This document shows, one piece after another, positions 27,997 to 39,144 of a DNA stretch of 53,374 nucleotides (position 1 is its first letter; every line of letters begins with the position of its first letter). The translations under genes and the position numbers were made by a program. This DNA comes from Stenotrophomonas africana. Lineage in GTDB: Bacteria; Pseudomonadota; Gammaproteobacteria; Xanthomonadales; Xanthomonadaceae. Location of the stretch: NCBI RefSeq assembly GCF_013004645.1, contig NZ_JABEME010000017.1, forward strand, positions 1 through 53,374, read 5' to 3'. Under the pieces are notes generated by a model. It made no database searches. It saw nothing but the letters and a program-made list of their open reading frames with translations, and was not told where the DNA came from.

Positions 27997-28500
27997 TCAA
28001 TTGCAGGCCTTGCCTTCCATCTGCAGCTGCGCGGCGAACATCGTCACCTTCGGGATCTGGCCGGCCGCAGCCTGCTTCTTTGCTTCTTCCAGATAGATCC
28101 GCGACTGGCCCTGCCCATCCAGCGCCTGGGTGTTGTTCACCGGCAGGCGCCAGACGCGCACGACGGCCTGCTGTGCCGGGCAGGCGGCGCTGGGCACGCG
28201 GATCACATCATTGAGCTTCCAGCCCTTGTCGGCACTCGGCTGCGCCTTGGCGTAGTCGACGAAGCGCGCGCGCGGCTGGCACTGCTCGCTGGTCCGCACC
28301 GGCGCGAAGCGATACGGCTCGGCCGCCTGACCGGTGAAGGCACCTTCCAGGCGCGCGCAGGCCTCGGGAATCTGCCGCAGGGTGTGCACCGCACCAATGG
28401 CCTGGGGGGCACCCACGGCGCGCTGCAGCTCCGGGGTTTCCGCAGCGAGTGCCGGTACAGCAGGGACCAGGGCGGCAAGCATCAACAGGGACAGGCGCAT
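27997..28500 (-). CDS. Exported protein of unknown function
   Basis: A 167-residue protein with a signal peptide ([19 protein letters not shown], cleavage after ALA near residue 19), hence periplasmic or secreted. Cysteines in [25 protein letters not shown] and GKACN could form two disulfides. I do not recognise a family. A GAGATCTCC region just upstream of the ATG at 28500 may include the ribosome site. It is convergent with DUF488 and divergent from hppA. Confidence 0.72.
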   Translation of the reverse strand: MRLSLLMLAALVPAVPALAAETPELQRAVGAPQAIGAVHTLRQIPEACARLEGAFTGQAAEPYRFAPVRTSEQCQPRARFVDYAKAQPSADKGWKLNDVIRVPSAACPAQQAVVRVWRLPVNNTQALDGQGQSRIYLEEAKKQAAAGQIPKVTMFAAQLQMEGKACN

Positions 28501-28859
28501 GGGAGATCTCCTACAGGACTGAGCGCAGGCTTGCAGAGCCTGGCTTAACGGGGCGCAAAGGCCTGTGGCTCTCGAATCATGGCCATGGCCCGACGGCATG
28601 CGCCGCGCGCATGGCGATGCCTTCCATCTTGAGGGCACCCACAGGATCAGGAGGCGCGCCTCGTAGAGGCCAGTCGAGCATGGCTCGACTCTACAAGTGG
28701 CGGCACGCATACTGCGGGCACCAGGGAATGCTGAACACCGCCATACGTCGGACGACCACCAAGGTCGGTACGGGTTGGTTCCAGGCTGCAGCCCGTCGTC
28801 CCCCTCGTGGTGCCGTTCATCGCCACTGGATGCCTACATCCATTCTGCGGAGGGGTCTA
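28501..28859. other. Intergenic region upstream of hppA
   Basis: It contains one SMAG palindrome (28663-28694, GTAGAGGCCAGTCGAGC type). The last ~150 bases are AT-poor without a clear promoter; a strong GGAGGGG ribosome site ends seven bases before the hppA ATG. I see no other gene or RNA motif. Confidence 0.6.
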
Positions 28860-30883
<2,024 letters not shown>

Positions 30884-30887
<4 letters not shown>

Positions 30888-30934
30888 ATCCACGCCATGC
30901 GTAAACCCGTAGAGTCGAGCTTGCTCGGCTCTAC
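30884..30934. repeat. Two SMAG repeats, one partial
   Basis: A partial GTAGATCCACGCCATGCGT (30884-30902) that overlaps the hppA stop codon, then GTAGAGTCGAGC/GCTCGGCTCTAC (30909-30934). They lie between the convergent hppA and tonB genes. Confidence 0.8.
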
Positions 30935-30938
30935 AAGG

Positions 30939-31658
30939 TCACCGCCCGCGCAGGAAGAACGACACCGGCACCATCACTTCCACCGGGTCGCCGGCCACTT
31001 CGGCCGGCGGCGCCGGCAGCGGGCTGGCCCGCTGCACGGTGTCCAGCGTCTCCTGGTCGAGCAGCGCGAAGCCACTGCTGCGGCCCAGTTTCAAACCCGA
31101 GACCGCGCCATCGCGGGCCACGGCAAAGCGCACGTAGACCACGCCCTGTTGGCGCAGCCGCTCAGCCTGGCGCGGATAGCGCCGATGCTTCTGCAGATGC
31201 CCGAGCAGGCGCCCTTCCCAGGTTGCCTCGGCGCGACTGCGTTCGCCGGCCGTGGTCTGCGGTGCGGTGTAGCGTGCGGCCGCCTCGGCCGCCACCTGCG
31301 GCGGTGCGCTGGTCTGCGCAACGTTGGCGTCAGCAGTGTCCGGCGAGGGCGTCGGCTCCGGCGTACGCGGCGGTGGCAGGTCACCCTGCGGCTGCGCCGG
31401 CGCCTTCGGCTGCTCGCGCAGGGCCGGCTTCGGCACCTGCCGCTGCTGTTGCTGCTGCAGTGGACCGGTGGCGACCTCGCGCGGCGGCACCGGCGGTGCC
31501 TGCGCCATCGGTGCCAGTTCCAGCATCAGCGCGGCGGGCGGCGCCGTCGCAGCCAGCACCGGTGCGCGCGTCACCCACCAGCAGGCCGCGCCGATCAGCA
31601 GCGCGTGCACCAGCAGCACGATCGCCAGGCTGGTCGCCCAGCGCCGCAGTCCACTCAT
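30939..31658 (-). CDS. tonB: TonB energy-transducing protein
   Basis: A 239-residue protein with an N-terminal membrane anchor (SLAIVLLVHALLIGAACWWV), a Pro/Gln-rich periplasmic linker (about 45-145) and a C-terminal TonB domain with RRYPRQAERLRQQGVVYVRFAVARDG. It transmits proton-motive energy to outer-membrane receptors. Its ATG overlaps the exbD stop (ATGA at 31658-31655), so translation is coupled. It is part of the heme-uptake island and is probably dedicated to the heme receptor 3 kb upstream. Confidence 0.93.
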   Translation of the reverse strand: MSGLRRWATSLAIVLLVHALLIGAACWWVTRAPVLAATAPPAALMLELAPMAQAPPVPPREVATGPLQQQQQRQVPKPALREQPKAPAQPQGDLPPPRTPEPTPSPDTADANVAQTSAPPQVAAEAAARYTAPQTTAGERSRAEATWEGRLLGHLQKHRRYPRQAERLRQQGVVYVRFAVARDGAVSGLKLGRSSGFALLDQETLDTVQRASPLPAPPAEVAGDPVEVMVPVSFFLRGR

Positions 31659-32080
31659 CGTGCGCCTTGCTCCAGGCCGACCAGCGCCACCTTCAGGTAA
31701 CCGGCCGCACGCAATGCATCCAGCGTGGCCATCAGTTCGCCGTAGGGCACGTGGGTATCGGCGCGCAGGAAGATACGCTGCGCGGTGTCACTGTGGGTGG
31801 CCGCCTGCAATGCAGCCGCCAGCCCGTCGCGCGCTACGGCCTGTTCGCCAACGCGCAGCGACAGATCGGCCTGCACGGTCACATACACCGGCGCCTGTTC
31901 GGGCGGCGTGGCACTGGCGCTGCTGGCTGGCAGCTGCACCGGCACCGACACGGTCGCCAGCGGTGCGGCCACCATGAAGATGATCAGCAGCACCAGCATC
32001 ACGTCGATGAAGGGCGTGACATTGATCTCGTTCGCTTCTTCCGGCGTGTCGTCGCGGTCGGAGGCAGTCCTGATCGCCAT
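31655..32080 (-). CDS. exbD: ExbD biopolymer transport protein
   Basis: A 141-residue inner-membrane protein with one N-terminal helix. The block NEINVTPFIDVMLVLLIIFMV holds the conserved Asp of the proton channel, followed by a periplasmic domain (YVTVQADLSLRVGE, FLRADTHVPYGELM). With ExbB and TonB it forms the proton-driven motor. It starts nine bases after exbB. Confidence 0.94.
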   Translation of the reverse strand: MAIRTASDRDDTPEEANEINVTPFIDVMLVLLIIFMVAAPLATVSVPVQLPASSASATPPEQAPVYVTVQADLSLRVGEQAVARDGLAAALQAATHSDTAQRIFLRADTHVPYGELMATLDALRAAGYLKVALVGLEQGAR

Positions 32081-32089
32081 CGTCGTGCC

Positions 32090-32833
32090 TCAGTGCTCCG
32101 CACGCAGCGGTGCCGCTGCGGTACGCGGCACGGTGCGATCGAAATCGCGCGAAACCAGCTGCTGCACAGCCGCCGACAGGTCGCCGAGCAGACCCCGCAG
32201 GCCGGCCAGCACGCGGCTGAAGTGGTTGTAGACCAGCACTGCGGGAATCGCCGCGACCAGGCCGAGTGCGGTCGCCAGCAGGGCCTCGGCGATGCCTGGC
32301 GCAACCACCGCCAGGTTGGTGGTGTTGCTGTGTGCGATGCCGATGAAGCTGTTCATGATGCCCCACACCGTGCCGAACAGGCCGACGAAGGGCGCCACCG
32401 CGCCGATGCTTGCGAGCACACCGATGCCGCGCCGCTGCACGCGCGCGGTCTCCAGCTCGATACGGTCCAGCCGCGATGCAATGCGCTCCTTGATGCCGTC
32501 GCGCCCTTCCAGATCCTGCGACAGGCGCAATTCGGTGCGGGCCGCATCCAACATCGCCAGCGCAGTGCCCTGCTGCACACTGGCATCGGCGCTCTCGCCG
32601 GGCAGGCTCGGCGCCTGCAGCAACAGCGCGCGCGCCGCACGCAACTGCCGGGCCTGGCAAGCCAGTTCCCAACCCTTGGACAGCAGCACGGTCCAGGTGG
32701 CCAGCGACGCCAGTGCCAGCGCGATCATCACGGCCTTCACCACCACGTCGGCGGCCAGATACATGCCCCACGGGGTCAATGCGGGGGCGGCCACAGGGAC
32801 CAGGTCAGCAGGCAACATCGTCTCGGTTTCCAT
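32090..32833 (-). CDS. exbB: ExbB (MotA/TolQ/ExbB proton channel family)
   Basis: A 247-residue inner-membrane protein with three helices. Helix 1 is near residues 24-44; the block RRGIGVLASIGAVAPFVGLFGTVWGIMNSFIGIA and the following GIAEALLATALGLVAAIPAVLVYNHF are the channel helices of the family. The start is uncertain (ATG at 32839, 32833 or 32818, none with a good ribosome site); 32833 is chosen, which overlaps the preceding DUF454 gene by 29 bases. Confidence 0.9.
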   Translation of the reverse strand: METETMLPADLVPVAAPALTPWGMYLAADVVVKAVMIALALASLATWTVLLSKGWELACQARQLRAARALLLQAPSLPGESADASVQQGTALAMLDAARTELRLSQDLEGRDGIKERIASRLDRIELETARVQRRGIGVLASIGAVAPFVGLFGTVWGIMNSFIGIAHSNTTNLAVVAPGIAEALLATALGLVAAIPAVLVYNHFSRVLAGLRGLLGDLSAAVQQLVSRDFDRTVPRTAAAPLRAEH

Positions 32834-33272
32834 CAGCATCAGGGGTCGCTGCGCGACGACGGGCCGCGCGCGGATCATTGGCGTCGTCCACTTCCACGAC
32901 CGGATGGGGCTCCAGCCGTGGTGCCGGTCGGCTCAGCACGTAGCCGGCGCTGACCGCGAAGAACAGGCCCACGCCCAACAGCAGGCGCCAGGACGGGTGC
33001 GCGCCCCAGCAGAACAGGGCAAAGCCCAGCGCCATGCCGGCACTGGCAAACGCTTTGCCCTTGCGCGACACCGCCCCCTGCTCACGCCACAGCCGCAATG
33101 ACGGGCCATAACGCGGATGCGCCAGCAGGCGCTGCTCGAACTTCGGCGAGCTGCGCGCGAAGCAGCCCACGGCCAGGATCAGGAAGATGGTGGTCGGCAT
33201 CACCGGCAGCAACGCGCCGATCACCCCGAGGCCCACCATCAACCAGCCCAGCGCGAACCAGAGCCAGCGCAT
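32805..33272 (-). CDS. YbaN family (DUF454) inner-membrane protein
   Basis: A 155-residue membrane protein. Its N-terminal half matches DUF454: LGWLMVGLGVIGALLPVMPTTIFLILAVGCFARSSPKFEQRLLAHPRYGP, with helices near 3-38 and 80-112. The function of the family is unknown. It sits between hemO and exbB in a heme-utilisation operon; YbaN-like genes next to heme oxygenase or heme uptake genes suggest a supporting role in heme handling, which is inference. The C-terminal tail is hydrophilic and charged. Confidence 0.87.
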   Translation of the reverse strand: MRWLWFALGWLMVGLGVIGALLPVMPTTIFLILAVGCFARSSPKFEQRLLAHPRYGPSLRLWREQGAVSRKGKAFASAGMALGFALFCWGAHPSWRLLLGVGLFFAVSAGYVLSRPAPRLEPHPVVEVDDANDPRAARRRAATPDADGNRDDVAC

Positions 33273-33303
33273 CAGCGCTTCACCTGTGGGCGCGCGCCGT
33301 GCA

Positions 33304-33891
33304 TCAGGCGAATTCCACTTCGACGTGGCCGTGCACGCTGCGGAACGCGGCGTCGGCCGCGTCGATCACCTGCTGCTCCTGCTCGGCACTCAGCGGCACC
33401 GCGTCCAGCGCAGCGGTGAACTCGCGCCAGTGGCGCGCCGCGCCATCCGGATGCGCGGCCAGGTGGCGGGCGCCGAAATCACGGTCCAGGCCTAGCTTGG
33501 CAGCCATCTTGTACAGAATGGTGCCGCCCAGGTTGGAGCCTTCAGCCACGTACAGCCACCCCAACGCGGCGGGCAGTTCCAGATCGGACGGCAACGCCGC
33601 GATGTCAGCCCCCGGCAGGGTCTGCTCCAGGTCCTGCAGGTCGCGTGCGACCTGGGTCAGGCGGCGGCGCTCTCCCAGGTCCGGCAGCAGTGCGTCCAGC
33701 GCAGGGTTGGCATACAGCGCATCGATGCTGCGGTGGAAGCGATACTGCACGCGCAGGAAACGCGCGAAGTTGCTGCGGTCGGCGAAAATGTCGCCGGCCA
33801 TGATGCGCTTGTCCAGGGCACCGTGGCTGTCGCGGGTGGCGGCCTTGAGCCGCAGGCTGCGGCTGTCTTCGGGAGCGATGTGTGCGTTCAT
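33304..33891 (-). CDS. hemO: Heme oxygenase (HemO/PigA type)
   Basis: A 195-residue cytoplasmic enzyme expected to open the heme ring, releasing iron, CO and biliverdin. The proximal histidine lies in LKAATRDSHGALDKRIM near residue 23. The distal-helix block YVAEGSNLGGTILYKMA near 116-132 matches bacterial HemO. The ATG at 33891 gives the family-length N-terminus. It heads the hemO-ybaN-exbB-exbD-tonB operon and completes the heme-acquisition island. The biliverdin isomer cannot be inferred. Confidence 0.92.
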   Translation of the reverse strand: MNAHIAPEDSRSLRLKAATRDSHGALDKRIMAGDIFADRSNFARFLRVQYRFHRSIDALYANPALDALLPDLGERRRLTQVARDLQDLEQTLPGADIAALPSDLELPAALGWLYVAEGSNLGGTILYKMAAKLGLDRDFGARHLAAHPDGAARHWREFTAALDAVPLSAEQEQQVIDAADAAFRSVHGHVEVEFA

Positions 33892-33998
33892 GGGGGAATG
33901 CCAAGGGGGTCGTCCTGCTGTAGACGTTCGCCACGGGGCTTTCCCCAAGGCCATGTGCACCGATAATGGTGCATCCCTTCTTCCCGTAGGAACCGACG

Positions 33999-34256
33999 AT
34001 GATCACCACCGAACCGCGCATGACCAACCTGTTCCTGCAGCTGGGCCTGGATGCCAGTGCCGAGGGCATCGCCCGCTTCATCCGCGAGCACCAGCTGGCT
34101 ACCGATGTCGAAGTAGTCGAGGCACCCTACTGGAACGATGCCCAGCGCCAGTTCCTGTCTGAATCGCTGCAGGCCGATGCAGCATGGACCACCGTGGTGG
34201 ACGAGCTGAACGAGTCCCTGCACGAAGACGCGGTGAAGGCTTCGACCGGGCTGTAA
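33999..34256 (+). CDS. DUF2789 family protein
   Basis: An 85-residue cytoplasmic protein (MTNLFLQLGLDASAEGIARFIREHQL, APYWNDAQRQFLSESLQADAAW) of the DUF2789 family, function unknown. The ATG at 33999 has AGGA eight bases upstream; a second ATG at 34020 fits the family start as well. It is the only + strand gene inside the heme island and is divergent from hemO, sharing a 107-bp promoter region. Confidence 0.85.
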   Translation: MITTEPRMTNLFLQLGLDASAEGIARFIREHQLATDVEVVEAPYWNDAQRQFLSESLQADAAWTTVVDELNESLHEDAVKASTGL

Positions 34257-34303
34257 GCAGACGCCGGGCGTGGCCAGGTGCTGGCGATTGCACGGCAGAA
34301 GCG

Positions 34304-34323
34304 GTGCGGACCAAGGTCCGCAC
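34304..34323. repeat. SMAG-type palindrome
   Basis: GTGCGGACC/GGTCCGCAC palindrome followed by CCACC, the same subtype as those near 4555 and 37490; between convergent genes. Confidence 0.65.
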
Positions 34324-34349
34324 CCACCAAAGGCGCTCTGCGCTGGTGA

Positions 34350-37268
34350 TCAATACTTCCAGGTCAACGCCAGCCGCGCGGTGCGGCCCGGGGCCGGCAT
34401 CACGCCCAGGGCAAGCGGGTCCAGGTAATAGCGGTCGGTCAGGTTGTCCACACCAGCTTCCACCGACAGCTGGTCGTTGAAGCTCCAGCTGGCGAACAGA
34501 TCCACCAGGGTGTTCGGCCGGTACAGCTGCTGGATGGCCGACAGGCCCACGTTCCAGTCCTTGTCCAGCTTGCTGATCGGGCCGGCGTTGTGGACCACGC
34601 GGGTACCGAAGGTCAGGCGTTCGTCGAACAGGCGCGAGCCCAGGGTCAGGTTGACCATGTAACGCGGCGGATTCTGGGTATTGGTGTACGAGCCCTCGAA
34701 GCCGCCATCCACGCAGTCGGGCGTGTTGGCCAGCTCGCCGTTCCTGCGCTGTGCGCCGTAGGCACGGCGCTCGGCGGCGATGTCCGGCGCGCAGGTCTTG
34801 GCCTTGAAGTAATAGTGCGCGGACAGATCGGCAAATACCTTGCCGCTGTCATAGCTGGACTGGAACTCCATGCCCGAGACCTTGAACTGGTCGACGTTGC
34901 GGATCAGGCCGGCCGACAGCGTGCGGTAGTCACGGGTGATCAGGTCGTCGATGCGGGTATCGAAGTACGCCAGCTTCAGCGCCAGGCGATCACCTGCAGT
35001 GAACAGGTCATAGCGGAGGGTGCTGGCACCGATTTCCCAGCTGCGCGCGCGCTCCGGCTTCAGCTCACCCACCGGCTTGGCGGCGGTGAACAGGCCCAGC
35101 GTGGTCTCGAACAGGCTCGGCAGCTTGGTGCCTTCGGCATACTTCACGTAGACCATGGTGTCTTCGCTGAAGCGGTAGGCCACGCTGGCGGTCGGCGAGA
35201 ACGCGGTGTCACGACGGCGGATCGGCTGCGACCAGGTCCAGCTGACCGGCACTTCCAGGTCCTGCGCCTTGCCGGCGTCGTAGAAGTTCCAGCCACCGAT
35301 GTCGCCCACCGTGCCCTTCTTGTACGGTGAGGCCAGCAGCGATTCCCGGGTGAAGTTGCCGTTGGCGTCCGGGTACCAGTTCAGCAGCGCGATACGTTTG
35401 GCCCGCCACGACGGCAGCGCCGGGTTGCCATTGAGCAGCTCGGTGTAGCGGTACTGGCCCTGCACTTCATAGGCATCGGGCGTGGCCAGGCGGTTGCGGT
35501 CATGCACATCCACGCGGTTCCAACGGCCGCCGGCCAGCAGTTCCCAATGCTCATCGGGCTGCCACTTCAGCGAGGCCACGGCACTGTATTCCTTGCGCTC
35601 GGCATTGCGCAGGAAACGGTTGTTGACCAGATCGTCGTGCATGACCGGCCCCGAACTGCCCGGCGCGATGTCTTCGTCGCTGTAGGACAGGCCGTAGTCC
35701 AGCGTGAACGCGCCGGCCCGGGTGTCGAACTTCGAGGTGTTGCTGGCATCCAGTCCGAAGCGCTTCTGTCGCAGCGGGTTGCGGTAGGCATCCTTGTAGC
35801 CGGGGTCGCCACTGAAGCTGGGCGCGTCGTACCACTCGGTACGGCGATCGAAGTACCAGGGGGTGATACCGGTGAGGCTGTTGTACATCACGCTGTCGGT
35901 GTCGGTGTACGCGGCATTGACGCGCAGGTCGATCAGCTCGCTGTCCGGATTGAAGCGATAGCGCAGCGTGTAGCTGTCCATGTCGACGTGGCCCGGATCC
36001 CATTGCGGAATGCGGTCACGATCCACACGGATGATCTGCGACGGCATGATCTCGCCGGCGGTGCCTTCGTAGCGGCGGTAACCGGCCTCCAGCGTCTGCG
36101 CGTCGTCAATGCGCCAGGTGCCCTTGAGCAGCGCCGACTTCGACCGCGCCGAGGTATTGAAGACCTCGGTGTGCGGCGGGTTCAGCGGTGCCAGCGTGCG
36201 CCGGGTCTGCGGGAAGTCGTCGTAGCCGTGCTTGCCGGAGAAGTAGTTGCCATTGTCGCGGTAGGCGTAGGCAGCAACCAGATCGAAGCGGTCCCAGTGA
36301 CCGGCTGCAGCCACGTTGAAGAACTGGCTGCCGGTGGCGCTGCGATCGCTGCGCGGCGCGGCGCTGTAGGACGGCAGGTTGTTGGCGCTGGCGTTGGCCA
36401 GGCCGCCACGCACGCGTACGCCGAAGTCACGGCCTTCGCGCAGCACGTCGCCGATCTTCAGCGTTTCCATCTCGACCACGCCGCCGATGCCGCCGGAGGC
36501 GTTGGCCTGCAGGCTCGGGCCCTTGGTGATGGTCAGATTGGAGATCAGGTCCGGGTCGAGGTAGGTGCGCTGTGACTGGCCGGCATAGCCGCGGTAGGTA
36601 TCCATGCTGGACTGGCCGCCATCGATGATCACCGGCACGCGACCCTGGCCCTGGATGCCACGGATGTTCACGTCGAAGCCGTTGCCCACGCGCGGATCAC
36701 CAGCGGTGACGCCGGCCACGCCCTTGACGATGTCGCCGTTGGAGGTGCCGCGGAAACGTTCCAGCTGCGTGCGGTTGAGCGTGGTGGTGGAGCCGACGCT
36801 GCGATAGCTGTCGAGCAGGCGCGCCTCGTCGCTGTTCGCGCTGCTGTCGACGCGGTCACCGGCCACGCTCAGCGTATCGGTGACAATCACACCGCTGTCG
36901 GCCTGCGCCGGCGTCGCCGCTTCCAGCGTGACTGCATCTGCGCTGACCCGGCGCACCGCCAGGCCACTGCCCTGCAGCAGATGCTGCAGCGCCTCGCTGG
37001 CCGACAGGCTGCCGCTGACCGCACGCGAGGTTATCCCCTGCGCCAGGGTGGCCGGATACACCACCTGCACGCCGGATTGGCGCATGTAGCTGCGCAGTGC
37101 CTCGTCCAAGGGCTGCGCGGGGATATCGAAGCGCTGTACGGCGGCGTGATCGCCGCTGGCGTTCTGCGCCAGCACGGATGGCGTGGCAGTGGCCAGGCCG
37201 GCAGCCAGCAATGCAATGCACAGGCGGGACGGGCGCAGCGCGCGGCCCGTGCGGTGGGAGTCGAACAT
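34350..37268 (-). CDS. TonB-dependent heme/hemoprotein receptor with STN signalling domain
   Basis: A 972-residue outer-membrane beta barrel. A signal peptide precedes an STN domain (FDIPAQPLDEALRSYMRQSGVQVVYP, about 48-125), then the plug (near 165-290, with IIDGGQSSMDTYRGYAGQ) and a 22-strand-type barrel. KYAEGTKLPSLFETT and ELKPERA correspond to the FRAP and NPDL heme-receptor motifs. The STN domain contacts FecR and signals ligand capture across the membrane, so this receptor is both transporter and sensor. It lies downstream of its cognate fecR and sigma gene. The protein ends in WKY (C-terminal aromatic). Confidence 0.92.
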   Translation of the reverse strand: MFDSHRTGRALRPSRLCIALLAAGLATATPSVLAQNASGDHAAVQRFDIPAQPLDEALRSYMRQSGVQVVYPATLAQGITSRAVSGSLSASEALQHLLQGSGLAVRRVSADAVTLEAATPAQADSGVIVTDTLSVAGDRVDSSANSDEARLLDSYRSVGSTTTLNRTQLERFRGTSNGDIVKGVAGVTAGDPRVGNGFDVNIRGIQGQGRVPVIIDGGQSSMDTYRGYAGQSQRTYLDPDLISNLTITKGPSLQANASGGIGGVVEMETLKIGDVLREGRDFGVRVRGGLANASANNLPSYSAAPRSDRSATGSQFFNVAAAGHWDRFDLVAAYAYRDNGNYFSGKHGYDDFPQTRRTLAPLNPPHTEVFNTSARSKSALLKGTWRIDDAQTLEAGYRRYEGTAGEIMPSQIIRVDRDRIPQWDPGHVDMDSYTLRYRFNPDSELIDLRVNAAYTDTDSVMYNSLTGITPWYFDRRTEWYDAPSFSGDPGYKDAYRNPLRQKRFGLDASNTSKFDTRAGAFTLDYGLSYSDEDIAPGSSGPVMHDDLVNNRFLRNAERKEYSAVASLKWQPDEHWELLAGGRWNRVDVHDRNRLATPDAYEVQGQYRYTELLNGNPALPSWRAKRIALLNWYPDANGNFTRESLLASPYKKGTVGDIGGWNFYDAGKAQDLEVPVSWTWSQPIRRRDTAFSPTASVAYRFSEDTMVYVKYAEGTKLPSLFETTLGLFTAAKPVGELKPERARSWEIGASTLRYDLFTAGDRLALKLAYFDTRIDDLITRDYRTLSAGLIRNVDQFKVSGMEFQSSYDSGKVFADLSAHYYFKAKTCAPDIAAERRAYGAQRRNGELANTPDCVDGGFEGSYTNTQNPPRYMVNLTLGSRLFDERLTFGTRVVHNAGPISKLDKDWNVGLSAIQQLYRPNTLVDLFASWSFNDQLSVEAGVDNLTDRYYLDPLALGVMPAPGRTARLALTWKY

Positions 37269-37423
37269 GGGGAACCTGTCAGGTAATCAGTGCCGCGGGC
37301 GCGGCGTCATCCGCAACACGGGCGGACACGGCGACGTACGTGGCGGCGGCGGGTACGTTCGCGGAGTAAGACGGATGAAAACGTGGCAACCCCAAGAGCG
37401 ATTTGGGGTCGCGACGGGGGCCG

Positions 37424-37537
37424 GCCATTGGTCGGCTGGTTGCAGCGTGGGTGCCGACCGCTGGTCGGCTGGTTGCAGCGGTGGGTGCCGACCGTTGGTC
37501 GGCACAGGGACGGTCATCCACGCATGGCGTGGATCTA
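37424..37537. repeat. Short tandem and palindromic repeats upstream of the receptor gene
   Basis: About two copies of a unit containing GGTCGGCTGGTTGCAGCG and GTGGGTGCCGACCG lie between 37430 and 37505, with embedded GTGCCGACC/GGTCGGCAC palindromes. A SMAG copy (37513-37538) follows. Read on the minus strand, its GTAG head gives the fecR stop codon (TAG at 37537-37535). A hairpin at 37389-37409 (ACCCCAA/TTGGGGT) is nearer the receptor start. All lie in the 266-bp fecR-receptor gap. Confidence 0.75.
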
Positions 37538-38467
37538 CTGCACGATGGCGACGCCGAAGGGAAGACGCGTAACCCGAAGACCTGCTGTTGCCGCCAACGC
37601 ATCCAGCGCCTGCTCCGGGCGATCGATGCGCAATGCGGCACTCACTGCGGGCAGTCGTGACAGATCACCGCGCACGAACGTCGGGCCTGCACGATAACGC
37701 CCCACCCATTGCACGGCGTCAGCGACGCTGGCCTGCTCCAGCAGCAGCTCGCCCTGGCGCCAGGCACCGACGCTGTCGGCGGCCACATCCTGCAGACGCA
37801 TCACGCCGCTGCGCCCGCCATAGACGGCACGCTGGCCCACCTGCAGGTAGGTCCAGCCACCGTCGGCCGGGCTGGCCACACGCACCCTGCCCTGCCCGAC
37901 CTGGGTTTCCACCCGGTCATCGCCACGCGCGACGGTAAACGCGGTGGAGATGTCCTCGACCACACCATTGCCCGCACGCACGCTGAAACGCCGCTGTGCA
38001 TCCGGGCTGACTTCGAACCAGGCGCGTCCACGCAGCAGCTCGATCTCGCGCGCATATGCATCGAAGCGCACGGCGATCGCGCTGTCCGCATCCAGCACGG
38101 CGCGACTTCCATCGGGCAGTTGCACGTTCTGCACGACATGCGTGCTGCGATGGTCGGCCTGCAGCCGCAACCAGGCCTCGGGCCAGGCGACCAGCATCGC
38201 CAGTGCCGCCGCCGCGGTCATTGCCCAGCGCAGCCGCCGCGGTCGACGTCGTTTGACCGGTGTGGCCTGCGGGCGCTGCCCGACACTGCGCCACAGCGCG
38301 CGCTCGTGTTCGAAGGCGCGTCGGTGCCCCGGTTGTGCCAGCCAGCGCTCGAACTCGTGCATGCGCCCCTCGCCGATGTCACCCGAGGCCAGCCACGCAA
38401 TCCAGCCCCGGGCCTGTTCGGCCAGGGCATCGTCATTGGCGGCGGGCAGCGTGTTCGGCGGGCTCAT
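37535..38467 (-). CDS. FecR-type anti-sigma/sensor protein
   Basis: A 310-residue inner-membrane protein. The cytoplasmic N-terminal FecR_N/DUF4880 region (ARGWIAWLASGDIGEGRMHEFERWL) binds the sigma factor; a single helix near residues 90-110 (RWAMTAAAALAMLVAWPEAWL) crosses the membrane; the periplasmic FecR domain includes HVVQNVQLPDGSRAVLDADS; the C-terminal part resembles an STN-like region. It relays the receptor signal to the ECF sigma. An in-frame TTG eight codons upstream (38491) is the alternative start. The stop TAG lies within a SMAG repeat. Confidence 0.9.
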   Translation of the reverse strand: MSPPNTLPAANDDALAEQARGWIAWLASGDIGEGRMHEFERWLAQPGHRRAFEHERALWRSVGQRPQATPVKRRRPRRLRWAMTAAAALAMLVAWPEAWLRLQADHRSTHVVQNVQLPDGSRAVLDADSAIAVRFDAYAREIELLRGRAWFEVSPDAQRRFSVRAGNGVVEDISTAFTVARGDDRVETQVGQGRVRVASPADGGWTYLQVGQRAVYGGRSGVMRLQDVAADSVGAWRQGELLLEQASVADAVQWVGRYRAGPTFVRGDLSRLPAVSAALRIDRPEQALDALAATAGLRVTRLPFGVAIVQ

Positions 38468-38571
38468 CGGCTGGCGGACAGGCGCATTCAAGCGCGGGCG
38501 AAGGAACTAGACCGCATCTACGGTCCAGTGATCAAGACGTTTCAGCGAAGGCCAGCCCCAAGCCGGGGCGA

Positions 38572-39072
38572 TCATCGGCCGCTGCGCGCCCAGGCCAGTC
38601 GTTGCAGTGCGCTGCGCACATGGTTCTCGACGGTGGTCACCGATACCCCGAGACGGCGGGCGATCTCGGCCTGGGTCAGGCCCTGCAGGCGGTTGAGCCG
38701 GAAGATGGTGCGGGTCGGCTCCGGCAGGTGTCCTGCCGCGTCGAGCACCCGCTGCAGCTCGTCCTGTGCCATCGCCTGCTCCTCGGTCGAGATCACCTCG
38801 TCCGGCCCCCACAGGTAGTGATCGGCCAGCAGGCGGCTGCGCCGGGTCGATTCGCGGCCGTGGTCGGTGGCCAGGTTCGCGGCCAACCGGTACAGATAGG
38901 CGCGCGGATTGTCGATGGACTGACTGTCGTCGACCCCGCGGGCCTTGAACCACACAGCCTGGATCACGTCCTCGGCGCCGTTGTCGCCGCCGAGGATGCG
39001 CTGCACCCGGCGCAACAGCGCAGGCCGCTCGCGGATCAGCAGTTCGGTAAGGGAGGCGGCATTGGAGGACAT
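38572..39072 (-). CDS. ECF sigma factor, FecI/HasI type
   Basis: A 166-residue sigma-70 family factor. Region 2 (RRVQRILGGDNGAEDVIQAVWFKARG, PRAYLYRLAANLATDHGRES) and region 4 (DAAGHLPEPTRTIFRLNRLQGLTQAEIARRLGVSVTTVENHVRSAL) are intact. It should direct transcription of the receptor and probably hemO-tonB genes when FecR is released. The start ATG at 39072 is preceded by a short leader; a Fur-type operator would be expected but I could not identify one. Confidence 0.93.
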   Translation of the reverse strand: MSSNAASLTELLIRERPALLRRVQRILGGDNGAEDVIQAVWFKARGVDDSQSIDNPRAYLYRLAANLATDHGRESTRRSRLLADHYLWGPDEVISTEEQAMAQDELQRVLDAAGHLPEPTRTIFRLNRLQGLTQAEIARRLGVSVTTVENHVRSALQRLAWARSGR

Positions 39073-39144
39073 GCGCGGAACCGGGACGACAGGCAGAAGG
39101 CGCCGCGCATGCTACTCCGTAAATGCGAATCAGTCACGTTCCCA

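Noticed and set aside
37424..37505. Tandem repeats upstream of the heme receptor as sigma-factor or Fur operators
   Set aside because: The units contain the GTGCCGACC/GGTCGGCAC palindrome found elsewhere in the window downstream of unrelated genes, so they are better explained as repeats than as specific operators.
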